NCBI GenBank assembly: GCA_030544235.1
Contig: CM060467.1
Span: 7,525,001 to 7,589,000, forward strand
DNA: 64,000 nt
Reading direction: 5' to 3'
Source: Lepturacanthus savala
Taxonomy: Eukaryota; Chordata; Actinopteri; Scombriformes; Trichiuridae
Below the pieces are notes generated by a model. That model was given only the letters and a program-made list of their open reading frames with translations, ran no database searches and had not been told where the DNA came from. A program made the translations under genes and the position numbers. Below are positions 24,823 through 45,318 of the stretch, piece after piece. Each line of letters starts with the position of its first letter. Within the stretch, counting starts at the first letter, position 1.

Positions 24823-26377
24823 TCTCACCTGGCACAAATGGGCAGGAGCTCTTTAGGAGGGCCAAAACCACTATAGATTGCAAATGGAAAAACAAGTTGA
24901 TATGTGTAGCAGCTGTACGAGTGGAATGTATACAGAATGAGGAATGTGTCACTTTGTACCTGGTCGGAAAGTGGAGGATAAGTATTTAGCCTAGCATAGT
25001 AGACAGATGTCTGTCTGACATATACTATACTGTTAGCTCCAAAACAGCCTGAAAAGAAAGCACTAACTGATGGAAAGATGACTTTTGATAAACATGTAGG
25101 ATTTAGTTCTGAATATTGATTGTGTGTTGACAGAAATATGAGTATGTTTCTTTTTCCGAAACCAATTACAGAAGAATTGATATACAGTAGTTAGAAGCTT
25201 TAGGCTAGTGTAGGTATTATTTTTTTCCACTGGAGTAAAAACCTACTGTATGAGGTCTGAGGAAGGTTTTACACTGCCCTTAGTGAGCAGATTAATATTT
25301 TGTTCCAATATTTAGTGTGGAGGGAGCTTTAGGAATAGTCCATATCTACCTACGTAATGGGTGCCAAACACTGACTAGCAAAAAGCACAGTTTGCAGTCA
25401 CCAAGTGGATTCTTCAAAGCAAATTGTGCCTGCTTATTACAATCTCAACAACTCAGCTCAACAATGTGAAAGCATCGAGCCATATTTTTATTTCAGATTT
25501 CAGCTGATATTTTCAAATCTCACTTAAAGGCTGCAGTGTGCTGTGTGAATCTGTAGTTTTTTTGTAAGATCATTAGTTGTGTATTTGAATATGTGAAACA
25601 TTTATACTAAAGACACAAAAAAAGTTGAATAATTATCCAAATGACAAGTAGGTGGCCTGCTTGAAAACTTTTCAAAATGGGCTTATCAATGTTAATTCAT
25701 CTCAAGCCTCAATCCTAACATGCTTTCAATGGTAAATGTCTGCTGAGCTTCAAACATAAAGAAAGCTGACATGCCCAGAGGGGCTGCTGAATATCATTCA
25801 GTTTGCACCTTTGTAATACAGCATATTCTGAATTCTATTGTAGCCGTCGTCAATTAAACCTTTGAGTACTGCAGCTGAATGTGGAGTTTCTCCAAAAGGC
25901 ATGACAGACTAAGTAGACATTGAGTAGTCTTGTTCATATACTGCAGGAAAGGCCAGTGAGGGAGATAATCAGGCAATCACATTCAGACTTTGGTGAATTC
26001 ATTAATTAAGCCCAAGTCACTGTAATTTATCTCGGGGTCCTATTTAAGTGTATATAAGAAAAGCCTTCACAGCACTGTGCAGATGTCCTGGAGGGCAGGG
26101 TAATGCATGGAAAAATCATGAATGTGTATTGCATCTCAAGCACATGGGGAGTCCATGTCTTTGAAACACAGTGCCTTTATGTCAATCACCATTATTTAAT
26201 TATTTTTTCACAATTGTATTCTGATTTTCATACAATGTAAAGAAAAGAACACCTGTTACCTTAAAGTCTTTTCTCTCACAAATTTTATAGCGTGCAAAAC
26301 ACGAGCTCTTGTTTTTATTCCCATCAACATATGTGTAGCATGAGACTGTCTCTTGTTGGTTCTAGTGGTATTATGTT

Positions 26378-26490
26378 AAAGGTACAGTGTGTACGATTTA
26401 GCAGTTTTCCACTTCAATTTCGCATTTCAGTCAGTGGCAATCTGCAACCATGCCACTAGATGCCACCAGAAACGACACATTAACTTTAAT
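26378..26490. mobile_element. Possible TTAA MITE remnant in ankib1 3' UTR
   Basis: Begins GTTAAAGGTACAGTGTGTAC and continues GATTTAGCAG, resembling the end of a frequent fish MITE (TTAAAGG...GTGTGTAGGATTTAG). No matching opposite end was found. A weaker relative may lie at 4750..4830 (ACAATGTGTAGTTCTTAGCA). Confidence 0.35.
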
Positions 26491-27247
26491 GGTGAATTAA
26501 TATGATTTGGTATTATGGCTAACTATTACTGTTAGACCTTCAAATCTTTTTATTAAATATTTTTGAAAAGGTTTTATTTCTCTCATATTTGTGCTGTGGG
26601 GCTTCCTGACTGGTCCTTGGTTGGTTCTTCTTTGATTTAGAAATGAAAATCACTGTATTGACTTTGGAATGAGTTGACCTATTGTAAGTGTAGCATGTAT
26701 CTTACCTGAAGACACTAAAATGGAGGAAAGTTGCAATACAATGTAGATATTTATTTGACATGAAATGGATCAAGGAAGAAAATGGATAGTGAATAACCAT
26801 CCTGTTCAGTGTTTTACCACTAAAGACTTAATTCTGATTAATTAGCTTACCTTTACGTTCTAGCAGATGGACAGAGCCTTGTTAAACCTAAAACTAGCGA
26901 TTGCTTAGACACTTATCTTGAAGTTGTGAAGCTGTGAGTGCCATATGGTTAGTGGAGCTAACTTTGTTTTCCATAAGATGGTCAAACAGAGGAAATAACA
27001 TATTTTGCCATTTTTGTGTAACAGTATGCTGTGCATGAAATGGATAGTCTAAATAGAATTTGTACTTCCTTTGTATTTCACCTTTTTAATGCCCGGGTGA
27101 TTTGTTTTAAAATGGCATATAACATTTTGTAACTCACTGAGATTTTCTATTGTAAAGTGACTAATCCTTGAAATGCTATTTGCACTTTCATAGTCTATAC
27201 TTGATACATTCCCTCTTTATATGAAAAACTGTTTGATGTGTGATGCC

Positions 27248-27253
27248 AATAAA
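27248..27253 (+). terminator. ankib1: Polyadenylation signal AATAAA for ankib1
   Basis: Canonical hexamer AATAAA in the context TGCCAATAAACTGTGTTGT, followed by GT-rich sequence expected of a downstream element. Position after a long 3' UTR fits; usage is inferred. Confidence 0.55.
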
Positions 27254-27271
27254 CTGTGTTGTTTTAAATGA

Positions 27272-27799
27272 ATACAGTCCAAACCCAGTGCACTTTAATT
27301 TTCATAGAATAATCACACATTATGAACAAACTCATTTTGTAAAAAAAAAAAAATATGTTTTTATAATATTACTAAATGTCAGTAGCAGTGTTGTCTTAAA
27401 AATTAAGTCCTGTTACAGAAGATCACAGTTATGTTAGAATATATTAATCAAAACAATTATTTTTATAAATGTAAATAATGAGTAGGAAGTAGAAAAATAT
27501 CTTCATAAGAAGATGCTTTTTTAAATAAATGAACACACTTTGCACACAACATTGCAATGCATAATTACATTAACCTTGACATTTCATAATTATGGAGATG
27601 TTAAGACAAGAAGCCGTTAGATACATCAGACTTCCCTGCTTATTTAAATATGATAGAAAATATCTAAATAACAAACAGTTGATTGTGACTCTTCATTAAA
27701 TATTAATCTAAATACATGTACAGTTTGATCTCCAAATGGCAATAGGGTTTTAATGTGGGTGAGATTCAACGCTGCGAGGCCTGTCATGGAGGTTTAGTG
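27272..27799. other. Convergent 3' interval between ankib1 and the lifeguard gene
   Basis: About 530 bp separate the ankib1 poly(A) signal from the lifeguard stop codon. I see no canonical AATAAA on the minus strand here; the variant ATTAAA occurs at 27748..27753 and at 27293..27298 on that strand. If the farther one is used, the two transcripts overlap at their 3' ends. Confidence 0.4.
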
Positions 27800-34963
<7,164 letters not shown>

Positions 34964-37900
34964 TTCACTAATAAGTTAAGTTTTAGATCTACTGAGGTAC
35001 AAAAGTGAGAGGAGACATGTTAATAATGGATATATAACAACATCATTTTGAACAGCATCAGAGCATTTATCAAGGTGCTTAATTGGCAATAGGGACAATG
35101 TCAGACTGGAACAAATAAATTGGTAATTACAGAATGATGACACACATGCACGCACGCACGCACACACATATAGCTGTCCATGACTAACATTCATAATTAT
35201 GTCTTTAAGCCATTTAACAGAGCTGTATGTATATTTAATGGCCAAATAGGTTGTGGTTAATTGATCTCAAAGGAAATTCAGTTTCCATCAAGAAGAAAAG
35301 ACAGAACCTGGGTTTTTATTTTATTTATAGTAAAGACGAGAAAGAGATTATCATTACATGCCACGTCATATATTAATAATTGATCAAAGTCTTAATTATC
35401 CATACAATGACCATTTCCTTATGGAGATAAACTTGTGACACAGATTCAACTTTTACTGAATCTATCAGTGTTGATTCTGTTCAAAGGTGAATAAAATTGC
35501 CATCCAAAACCACATTTTGACACTTACTCCTCACTTCAACTTCCTCAACTCAACCCCCCAAATAAAACATGAGATCAAATGAAACAGAGCTTCTATTTGA
35601 AGACGTGAAGTGGACTGCTTCTATTCTCTCAGACATCACTTCCGAGGTATGATTAATAAAGTGCTTCCAAAAGTAACCCTTGTGTTTTTCAAAGTCTTTA
35701 AATGTGATCAATTACTGTTTGACTTAGCTGTGTTCACAGGAATCAATTACAGCTCTAATCCATTAAATTATGTGTCTTACCTCTGCTGTGACAGCCGGGA
35801 ATCTGCTCGGCTGCTCTTCCTGGTTCCCTTCAGGGCAAAGTCTACCCGCTATCAGTCGGTTCCCATAGAGCCAGGACCTTCCGCTCCAGGATGTATCCCT
35901 CAATTGCCTCAGTGGGATATTCAAATGAAGTTCTTAAAATGTCATTAAACCAACCAGGCTGACACTTTGTCAGAGCAAATCCTGTCTTCACCTTTTCTTT
36001 GACCAGTGCTGATCCACGGGCCTGTAGAATAAGTTATTATTGCTGCTTTCACACACTTCAAAAGAAGGTTTTACACTCCAGTTTCCAGTAATAATTATAT
36101 ACGCTTATTAGTCTGCTGTATGTGGCCATGACATCCGGTGTTTTTTATTAAGAGGAATACACCACAGTGGCACCTATAACATCCTGAATCACGTGACCTC
36201 AGTAACGCACTGATAGCAACCTGCCCGTAGAAAACATCCTGGAAGGCCGAATGATGAAAGGCATGCATCAATACAAACCTGCACAAAGAGATTATGGATA
36301 TTGAGTCACAGTGGGGAAGAAAAGCTAAAGACATACTGTATGCTGAAAATACATGAAGTAATGTAGGTCAATACAGTCTTAGTGCTTCTCCATGGAGAAT
36401 TGCCACTGAAGGGATACAGTGAAGACTTCATCCATGAATGAGAAACTAGTTCAAGATGAATCCAATCCATTTCTGTGAAAAAAAAAGAAAAAAAAAAGCC
36501 GAGCTGAAGCAAACTGTAATGTCCACTTCTTAGCCTTGATTAAATTTGATCACAGTAAACATGACGTGCTTTAATGTAATATTTAAAGGGATTATCCTCA
36601 GACACTCTACGTAATTAAACTCTAGATAGTACTTTAGCCTCTTATCATGTCATGGATGAATAGCCATAAAGACCAATACACCTCTCCTGCCAAACACTCT
36701 AATAACTGCCTGGATTTTGATCACAAAGGCAACAAATGACTGTATCAGCAATTAAAGATATCGAAGTGAAAAAACAACAACCAGTAAATTCACTGGATCG
36801 GCTACCATCGCTGGAGAGAGAATTTCTATCAGAGGAAGGCTATTTCTCAGCAGCATACAGAAGATATTCATATGTAACACTGGGGGGCACTAGTCTCCTG
36901 TGATTCTACTACTAATTGCAGTGATTTGGTTGTGACTCTGCCCCCTCCTCACTCTGCCGTCAACCCACCCAACCAGCGCCACTGCATTCTCCAGAGAGCT
37001 TCCTGAAAACGACTGCTGGATCAAATCCTTCATTTGTTTCACCCACATGTGACATGTGATCCTTTTGATTATTTCAAAATGTGGCTAAAACAAGAAGAAA
37101 CACTGTTTTTTTCCCCCATGTTTAGACAGCAGCTCTGAAAAATAATCTAGAAAGAGAATAGTAAAATAAAGATCACGTAAAGCATCACATCTGAAGCGTC
37201 AGACAGCTTTTTTTGCCTCAAACAACACACAGATTCCTGCTCTGGTTCTCTGCCGGTCCGTGCATCAGTCAACACAGGCTAGATTTGCACTGCCTGCTCA
37301 AATCTGATGAGCTTGCTCTCACCTATCCACAAGATCTTGGTCTGATTTGAACGGATGGCACAACAAACACGGTCACATTTGAGCAGGCAGGTTGAAATCC
37401 GGGCTGTGTTGACCGATCGGGGGCGAGGCCGCATTTAACACAGATCTGATTGTCTCGGTGCTGTCCAAACAGCTGCGACGGCAGGCTGAAAGTCACATGG
37501 AGCGGAATGTGTACAGGGCAGAGAGCCGTGTCCTGATGGAGGGGGAAGGAGGAATATAAAGAACTAGGCGATGACAGACAGATATATATATATATATCTG
37601 AATACATAGTCTTTTCTCTGTCTGGATCCAGACTGTGACAGCTCTGTTTCGTCAGACTGGTGTGATGCTCTTTTGGGCTTTGGGGACCGAGGATCACAGG
37701 AGGGAATGTTCTGGTGTCACTGGAGATGGAGATGTAGGCATCATATGAGTCTTTCTTCCCACTGCACGCAGTCGCGAATTACTGCTGCAGCTTGGAAAGA
37801 GTGGATTCTGCTGCCAGAGAGCCCCGGTGCAGGTCTGGAAGCTTCTGTTGCTTGATGCCTCTTCATTTCTAATTTACAGCCCTCCTGAAGCTGCTAATGT

Positions 37901-38955
37901 AGTATTTCAGCAGAATGTATGGCTGATGGGAGAGTTCCACAATGGCTCACACTATGCTGTGGAGAGCCGCCGTGTGTTACTGTAAATAATGAGACGGGCT
38001 GCACTGTGCTCCGTTTAATAATATCAGCTAGTCCAGCTGTCAAGTAATGAATAATATTTCAGCAAAATTAACAATCCTAACACAATTGTTTGACTTACTA
38101 TGAGGGCCAAATGACTGTTACATTGGTTTTTCCACGTTGACATTATCTTGTTTAGGAAATTAGCTCCATACAAACGACACAGCTGCAGTCGAACTAACTC
38201 AATGGATATAATTAAGTGAATAAATGACAGTTATCCATGTTGATTTGATATATTACTACTGTTGCAGAGAGCATAAACTGAAAATGAATTTATCCTTATT
38301 AGAGTCAGAGTTTACATTAGCTCCGTTTACAATGAACATCCCATTATTGAATTATAAATAATCTCCAAGAAAGGTCTGTCAAATAGATTCAACAAGAAGC
38401 TTAATATAAACCATGTTGCAGACATACCTAAGCTACGGTAGTTGAAATGCTCCAGTAAAATGGAGATATTTTATAACAATTTGTCTTAAAAATAGTAGGC
38501 AGAATCAGAATGAATAATTTACTCATGTAAAATAAATACTCTCAAATATACATAGATACAATAAAATGTGATCTTAGCTTTTTAGGGCCAACAGTTGCCA
38601 ATCCTGTAAATGCTGCTCCCTCCTCGTTGCAACTTCACCACGAGAAGCCAGAAAAACTACACATTGAACCCTTTTCAGTATCAGTTCAGTATCAATAAAG
38701 ATTTCTAAAATGTTGACATAATTGCTTGTGATTTGCTCATGGGAGCTGTCTTGACTACAATTCCACATATTTAGAAGCTGGTTTCAGCAGTGTTACTCCT
38801 AAATCAGCAAATTAGGAGCTACTACTAGTATAACTATGTGAATATTTCTTTGCAAAATAATCTTCTATGACACGGTAAATGTAATTAGGATATTTATTGG
38901 ACACAAAATAATAATAATGTCACCATATCTCTTACAGATATGCATAAATGCTTTT

Positions 38956-39053
38956 AGGTAACACCAGGCTAACTCATTTTTACTTTTAAAAAGACCCTGT
39001 TGAATGATATTTTTATTTCACTTGAAATTAAGCCGTGACAACTCTGTGTTACT
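38956..39053 (+). repeat. Dispersed copy of a ~100-bp unit also at 43003..43103
   Basis: AGGTAACACCAGGCTAACTC... through CTTGAAATTAAGCCGTGACA to TGTTACT parallels 43003..43103 (CTAACTCCAGGCTAACTAAT, CTTGAAATTAAGCTGCTACA). The two are about four fifths identical by eye. Confidence 0.7.
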
Positions 39054-42000
39054 TTCACCAAAAAGGCTGGAACATGTAACAGCATTAGAGCTGATGAACA
39101 AAGCTATTATCCTCCACATTGTGAGTTTATAAAAAGCACTTTGCTAGTTATCACTTGTTTCAACAGTACTCCGACAGCTAAGGCACCACAATGAATTCTC
39201 AAGAGTGTCAAGTTAATAGGTATCTAGGGCCCTATTTAGACGACATAAAAGCATGGTGGAACCAGTCAGTGTCATCTTCCATCCCCTTTAAGCCAAGTTG
39301 GAGAGACTACATCATGATGCCCCATCTTTTTAACAGACTTTTAACTATCTTCTTCTCCCCCCATTTTCACACTTCTTCAAGTTCTATGTAACAAAGTGAA
39401 CAACTTCATTAAAAATTCCTGTGAATAATAAAGTCAGACATCTGTGTTGTAGCTGGACAGATCAGTGATAATTCCTACATTAGAAAAAATAGCAAAAATA
39501 TAATAAAACTTGTGTTCATTTTCTCCAAAAATCCAGCATTTAGGTATTTCTCTGATTTACAGACAGTCCATATATAAGTGCAGGAGGGCCCTGCTGCAGA
39601 GAGGTGCGCAATATCTCTAGTTCTGTGTGTCAGCAGTACAGTCCATTCACTGCAATGATTTAACACACACAAACTAAGATATTTCTTGGTGGTGTAAGTA
39701 CAGACCATATAAGATATTATTTCCTGAATCCTGCCATCTGTCACATCCAGACATAATTTCAGAGGATTCTTTTCTCTTTACCGTTTACTTCCATTTTTCC
39801 CCATGTCAGAAAAAGAGCTGAAACATTCAATTAACCAATTTATCTTCTATATTTGGTATAAGAATGATCTCTCATAGTCTCATCTCTCTATAGTCACTAC
39901 AAAAGTTTAGTCAGTAATCAAAGACTATAATTTCCATCTGACCTTCACACATGGATCTCAGCACATTCTAATGATGTTAGGATAATGAGTTTGGGATGTT
40001 GGAGCTGATTCGGAGTGGAGTGTCATGAAGACACAAACGGATTGAGGAAAAGTTTCTTTAATTAACGTCTGTATGAGTGGAATTTTTTTGCACTCACTGC
40101 AATCTAATTTAAGCTATATGGAAGAAGGAAAGAGATTTTCTAACATGTAAAGAGACAAATTAATGCAAAGATGAACCGTGTGATGATGGAGAGACTCAGT
40201 AGGAGAAGGGAAAATGCAGCCACTGTGAAAGACAGTAGGCAGTCCAAAGACAGATGGATGCCTCATCTGTGAGGAGGCTGTGCAGCCATTTACAGTCGGA
40301 GGCATCCTGTCAAAAACTGGGCAGGGAAGATTCGAGTTTGGGTCTTTCCTTGCCACACAGAATGTATTCAAACTGAGAAAATGGATTTCACATAAGCCAT
40401 GACAACCAGGGAACAATAACTGACAGTGGCATTTCACTGCTGTAAAGGCTCTGACAAGAGGAACCACTGCTGCCACTATCAGGTGGTCAAATGTCAGCCT
40501 GTTCCTTTCTTGGTTTTGGGACATGTTCTCCTTGGTTAATAGTCTCAAAAGTGCAAGATAGAACATTTTTCATTTTCTTTGATACAAGGACGCAGGAAAA
40601 GACACAGTTTGGGGTTTTGTATTACAACACTTGCTCACACAATCTGGTAAACTGGTATCTAGATTGCTCTATTTGAGCCAATATTTTGTTGCAATCCAAG
40701 CGGCGATGCCAAACACTGCAGCATCGTTACCATGGGCATTGGCACAGCATGGGACCGTATTTTTACACCTTTCCAATGCCAATCACTAAAATCATGCCAT
40801 GACTGAGAAGCTTAAACATGGACTAATTCTCTTCGAAGAGATAATCTGTTGTATTAGTTCAATTTAAAAATACGTCTCTTCACTATGTAAAAAACAGAAG
40901 AAAAATAGGCATCAGTGTTGAGTGTTGACAAATACTGTGTGACAATTGTGGGCAGTACTTCCAAAAACAGAAAAGGCTACAGCAGGTTTTTTTTTTATTT
41001 TTAAAAAATTTTCTTCTGTGATATACTGACTGGTTAAGGCCTATTTAGATGTTTCTCCCAAGATAAATTAAGGGCTTTTATTTGTATACAGTATAAATGA
41101 ATTAATGTTCACATTTCAGATTTTTATTGGTTCTTTATAAATATGCAGAGGCAGAGAGAATGTCATAACCGCATCAACTGCAGAATATTTTATTGGGTTA
41201 TTATAAAAATAATCAAAGATCATCAAAGAATCATCTCCCATTTGTCTGTATGAACTTGACACATGAAAACGTAGCGCTCCTCCAGGTTTCATAATTGTCC
41301 CTTTTAAAATAACAATTATTTCACAAATATTGCTTTGGTAGCTGCAAGAAACAGCCTCATATGCTTCATAGCCGGCAGTATCCAGGCCCACTGTGGCTCA
41401 AATCCCCCTTCCGTTATTTCAGCTAACGAACAGACTTCCTTAGGTGTATTTGAGACCAGTTTTGGCCTGTTTTGTGCTCTCAGCTATTGTGTGACTGGAT
41501 ATTTTCTTGTACCAATAGTTATGTCCCAGCTGCGAGGGAACAAAAGCAGAGCACCTGCAGAGTTGGAGTGAACAATTCTGGAAGATGTTTTAGATTTCTG
41601 CCATTGTAACTATGCTGTTTTTCCTTGTATGTATGAGACACTTCCTTCAGGGTGATCCAGGAAGAACACACTAATTTTCCAGTACTCTAAACTACTTCTC
41701 ATAGGTATACAATGATAAGAGACACAATATACATATTGAAGTTAACACATGCTTGTCTGTTTTAAGTGTAAGTTTTAGAAAGAATATTTTCTTTTATATA
41801 TATTTATACTTATATATATTTTTATATTAATAGGTGTTTTATAGCACACATGCATACACCTACTTTCTTCAAATTCTCAAAACATTTTCAGCAAAAACTA
41901 TACATATGTGCTAATATATTTGTTGTAATTTTTTTATTATAAAGTTCATCTGTATTGTAGGATACATTTTAATACATTTTACATGAAGCAACTACCATTT

Positions 42001-42565
42001 ACTGCAACTGAAGGATGCAATATGTTTGAAATAACCTGCTAGAATAAATTGTGAGAATATGGACTATGGCTTGGACTTTTCATGTTCAAGTAACCTTACA
42101 TCATGGGGATTGAATTATGCGAGCCATCCAACATGATTACAGGCAGGGGATGGACCAACAGGGTTAAGATCAGTCATAGCCAATCAAATCACCATCACCT
42201 TTAAAAACCATGAGCTGCAAATGGTGCTCTGATTTTGTAGATTTTGTGATTTTGTGAGTTGAAAGAGTCCAACTCATGAGCCAAGAGGAATCCAATGTCC
42301 TTGTGCAGGTTTTAAAGGACTGCCATAAGTCAATACTTGGCACCTTTGTTTAAATTAGATTGGGAGGAGATAACACATGTTCTTATAATGTTCCTCTGGC
42401 CCGAGGAGATGATTCAACATAATTCAGCAAAGAGCCAAACACAAGTTGCAGCAGACTGTAGGGACAGTTTGGGTCATTCATCAAACAGTCAGTGACATCT
42501 GAAGAGGATGTAGCCGCCTTCACACTTTCCTACTTCATGCAAACGGTTTCACACAAGAACCATTA

Positions 42566-42992
42566 TACACAGACATTATGTACAGTATATAGCAAGAATG
42601 ACAAATGTTCAGTTTTACTGCCTGAGTCACTTGGATTTATCTACTTATAAATCAAATCTGCCAAATTATCCACAAAAAGATTGCATACTGAGGTGTGCTT
42701 GAACCCCGAATACGGCTTTTGTGCTTTTGACCTGGGTTGAGCATGGGGAGGCGTCGAAACCGCACACATTGAGTGATCCCTGACACCAAAATTGCACTGC
42801 ATCCCTTAATAGCTATTCACACACCACTTTAATTTCCTTTCCTCCCACTGCAGAATAGTTAGCTGCACAATTCAGTCACAAAACACTGAATGGAATAAAA
42901 AAAACAAAAAACTAACTAACTGAATGCGTAGATAAATAAAGCTGTGCTGAAACCTGCCACTTAGCTGACACAAATCCCAGCCACACAGTGTT
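42566..42992 (+). repeat. Tandem segmental duplication, copy 1
   Basis: Starts CACAGACATTATGTACAGTA and ends AAATCCCAGCCACACAGTG. Nearly the same order of blocks recurs at 43106..43494, including CAAATCTGCCAAATTATCCA and AAGCTGTGCTGAAACCTGCC. Confidence 0.85.
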
Positions 42993-43105
42993 CAAAGGCT
43001 GTTAGCTAACTCCAGGCTAACTAATTCTCACTTTTAAAAAAAGACAACATTAAATGAGTGTTAACTTTACTTGAAATTAAGCTGCTACAGTTCTGTGCTA
43101 CTCAC

Positions 43106-43494
43106 ACAGACATTATGTACAGTATATGGCGAGAATGACAAATGCTCAGTTTTACTGCTCGAGTCGTTTGGATTAATGTACTTCATAAATCAAATCTGCC
43201 AAATTATCCACCAAAATATTGTATACTGCGATGTGCTTGAACCCCAAATGTGGATTGAGCTGGGGGTGGAGTGGGGGCCTAAACCACACATATTCAGTGG
43301 TCCCTGAAACCAAAACTGCACTGCACCCCTTAATAACTATTCACACACAACTTCGATTTAGTAGTTTAAAGTTACCTGCACAATTCAGAGTCATAAAACA
43401 CAAAATGGAAGGAGGAAAAAACTAACGAAATGTGTGGATAAATAAAGCTGTGCTGAAACCTGCCACTTAGCTGACAGAAATCCCAGCCACACAG
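43106..43494 (+). repeat. Tandem segmental duplication, copy 2
   Basis: Direct repeat of 42566..42992 at a spacing of about 540 bp, somewhat shorter because of small deletions. Both share AATAAAGCTGTGCTGAAACC and CTTAGCTGACA. The unit at 43003..43103 lies between them. Confidence 0.85.
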
Positions 43495-43979
43495 TCTCTC
43501 TATGTGTTGTTTAACGGACAAGTTAAGCCGCCCTCTTGCAGAAGGCGCTGCAGGCATCATCGTGTCACATTAACATCAGCAGAAGACCATGTGAATATTC
43601 CTAGCAGGACAAATGTGCTCAATCATATGCTTAGATAGCATCTTATGTGGCACTTTCCCCTCCCCTTCAGTTTTATTCTGAAATGAGTTCTTACTTCCTG
43701 CAGAGCACACATGATAACAAATCCAAAACGTCAGCATCTTGTGATTTATTACGCGGCCCTTAACTGGGAGGTTGTATATCATGCCCAAACATTTCATTGA
43801 CATGATGAAATATCACGTATGCATGGCTTATAACTGCAGCTTTTTTTCTCCCCTCAATGTGACTCACAAAATGCTGCATTTTATTCTGTATATGTGCAAG
43901 TGCCAGGTACTTTCTAGTGAACCCAACTCCCTCTCCTTCCACTGGACCACCATGAGACCTTGTTTCAGAAAACCATCTG

Positions 43980-44986
43980 TACAGTAGTCGATGTCAAGAG
44001 ACAAATATTTATTATATCCTGTTTAAATTCTGCCATGAATTTGAACTTAAATGCAACAATTGTTTGCCCCTGTTTTTCATGAGTTGGAATAAAAGATCTA
44101 AGCCCTGTTCTATGCATAGAAAAAGGCTTATTTCTTTCAAATTTTATAACAAATTTATTTAAATCTGTGTTATTTCTCATTTGACAAGATAATACAAGCC
44201 CTGATAGGTGTGGCATTTCAAGATGCTGATGAAACAGCATGATTATTGCACAGTTTTTCCTTTGGCTGTTCATAATAAAAGGTGGCTCTAAAATGTGCAG
44301 CTTTATCACAGGAGAGAATGCCATTTATGCTGCAAGTTTTAAGGGTACGAGATAGGCATGCTGACTGCAGGATGCATGTCCTCTAAAAACTGTTGATATA
44401 TTAAGAGTTCATTTCACTTAAGCCTTCACTTCCACAAGCCGTCTCTAACATTGTTTCCAAGAATTTTCCAGTACATCCAACTGGTTTCTTGATCATGTTT
44501 AACCACGCCCACCAAGGACCTCCACAACCAGCGTCTTCACCTGCAAGTCGTTTGATACAATTTGATGCAACAGTTGATTTGCACAACTGAAAAATATCTG
44601 CAAAAACCATTGGAAACCCATTCAGGGGAGCTTTTCTGGAAGTTAAATGTCCTCACCAGGGCTTTGGACTGACCAGATCATCATCTTAACCAATTTGAGT
44701 GGGTGATCACTCACCTTCGTTGGTGTCTGGCGCTTTGGAGAAGTGTTTCCTTCACGGCTGAATCCCACTTCTCACTGTACCAGGCAGATGGCAGACAGCA
44801 TGTATGGCATTGAGTGGGCGAGCGCTTTGCTGAGGTCAATGCTGGGAACAGAGTGCCCCATGGTGATGGTGGGATTATGGTATGTGCAGGCTAATCAACA
44901 GCCTGATCAACTCTGTGTGAAGGCGATATGTCACATTGCTTAAAGCACAACATGCTGACTGTTTTTCTGACCCCCCCTTCCCACGA

Positions 44987-45026
<40 letters not shown>

Positions 45027-45318
45027 CCCATGCCTGTGAAATCCATAGTTTAGTGCCTAATAAATGTATAAATAAAATGCACATTTTACAGTGTCCTTTT
45101 ATAGTGACCAGCCCAAGGAAGACCTGTACAAAAATCCTGCTGTTTATTCAGCATCTTGATATATCACCCTTATTTTGGCAGAGACAGTGCTACTACAATG
45201 AATTTCAACAAATTTGTGAGCAAACTTTGAGAGAAATAAGCTTTTTATCTTCACCCTTTTTTCAATTTGGGAAAAATGAGAAAAGTGCAGGGTTACTATT
45301 TATGTTCAATGTACTGTA
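43980..45318 (+). mobile_element. Internally deleted Tc1-like element with long inverted ends
   Basis: Bounded by TACAGTAG on the left and TACTGTA on the right. The terminal roughly 300 bp are imperfect inverted repeats: left GGCTTATTTCTTTCAAATTT, right CTTTGAGAGAAATAAGCTTT; left ...AGGTGTGGCATTTCAAGATG, right CATCTTGATATATCACC. The interior 44440..44940 is a plus-strand transposase remnant with SHFSLYQADGRQHVW, then an abrupt jump from the GGIMV region to the C-terminal INSL block, removing the middle of the catalytic domain. Stop codons and frameshifts show it is dead. The family (Tc1/mariner) is recognised from these motifs. Confidence 0.75.
44991..45025. repeat. (AT)n microsatellite
   Basis: About 17 AT units inside the Tc1-like element, between its transposase remnant and right inverted end. 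Confidence 0.95.

Larger units (their letters stand above)
24823..27271 (+). other. ankib1: ankib1 3' UTR (putative)
   Basis: About 2.4 kb of AT-rich noncoding sequence follows the ankib1 stop. The first convincing canonical signal in a suitable position is AATAAA at 27248..27253. The exact end is inferred; earlier cleavage cannot be excluded. A possible MITE remnant lies inside at 26378..26490. Confidence 0.6.

Noticed and set aside
35610..35948. 112-codon open frame on the plus strand near the lifeguard 5' end
   Set aside because: No family resemblance, no consistent splice sites, and ordinary composition for chance in this spacer.
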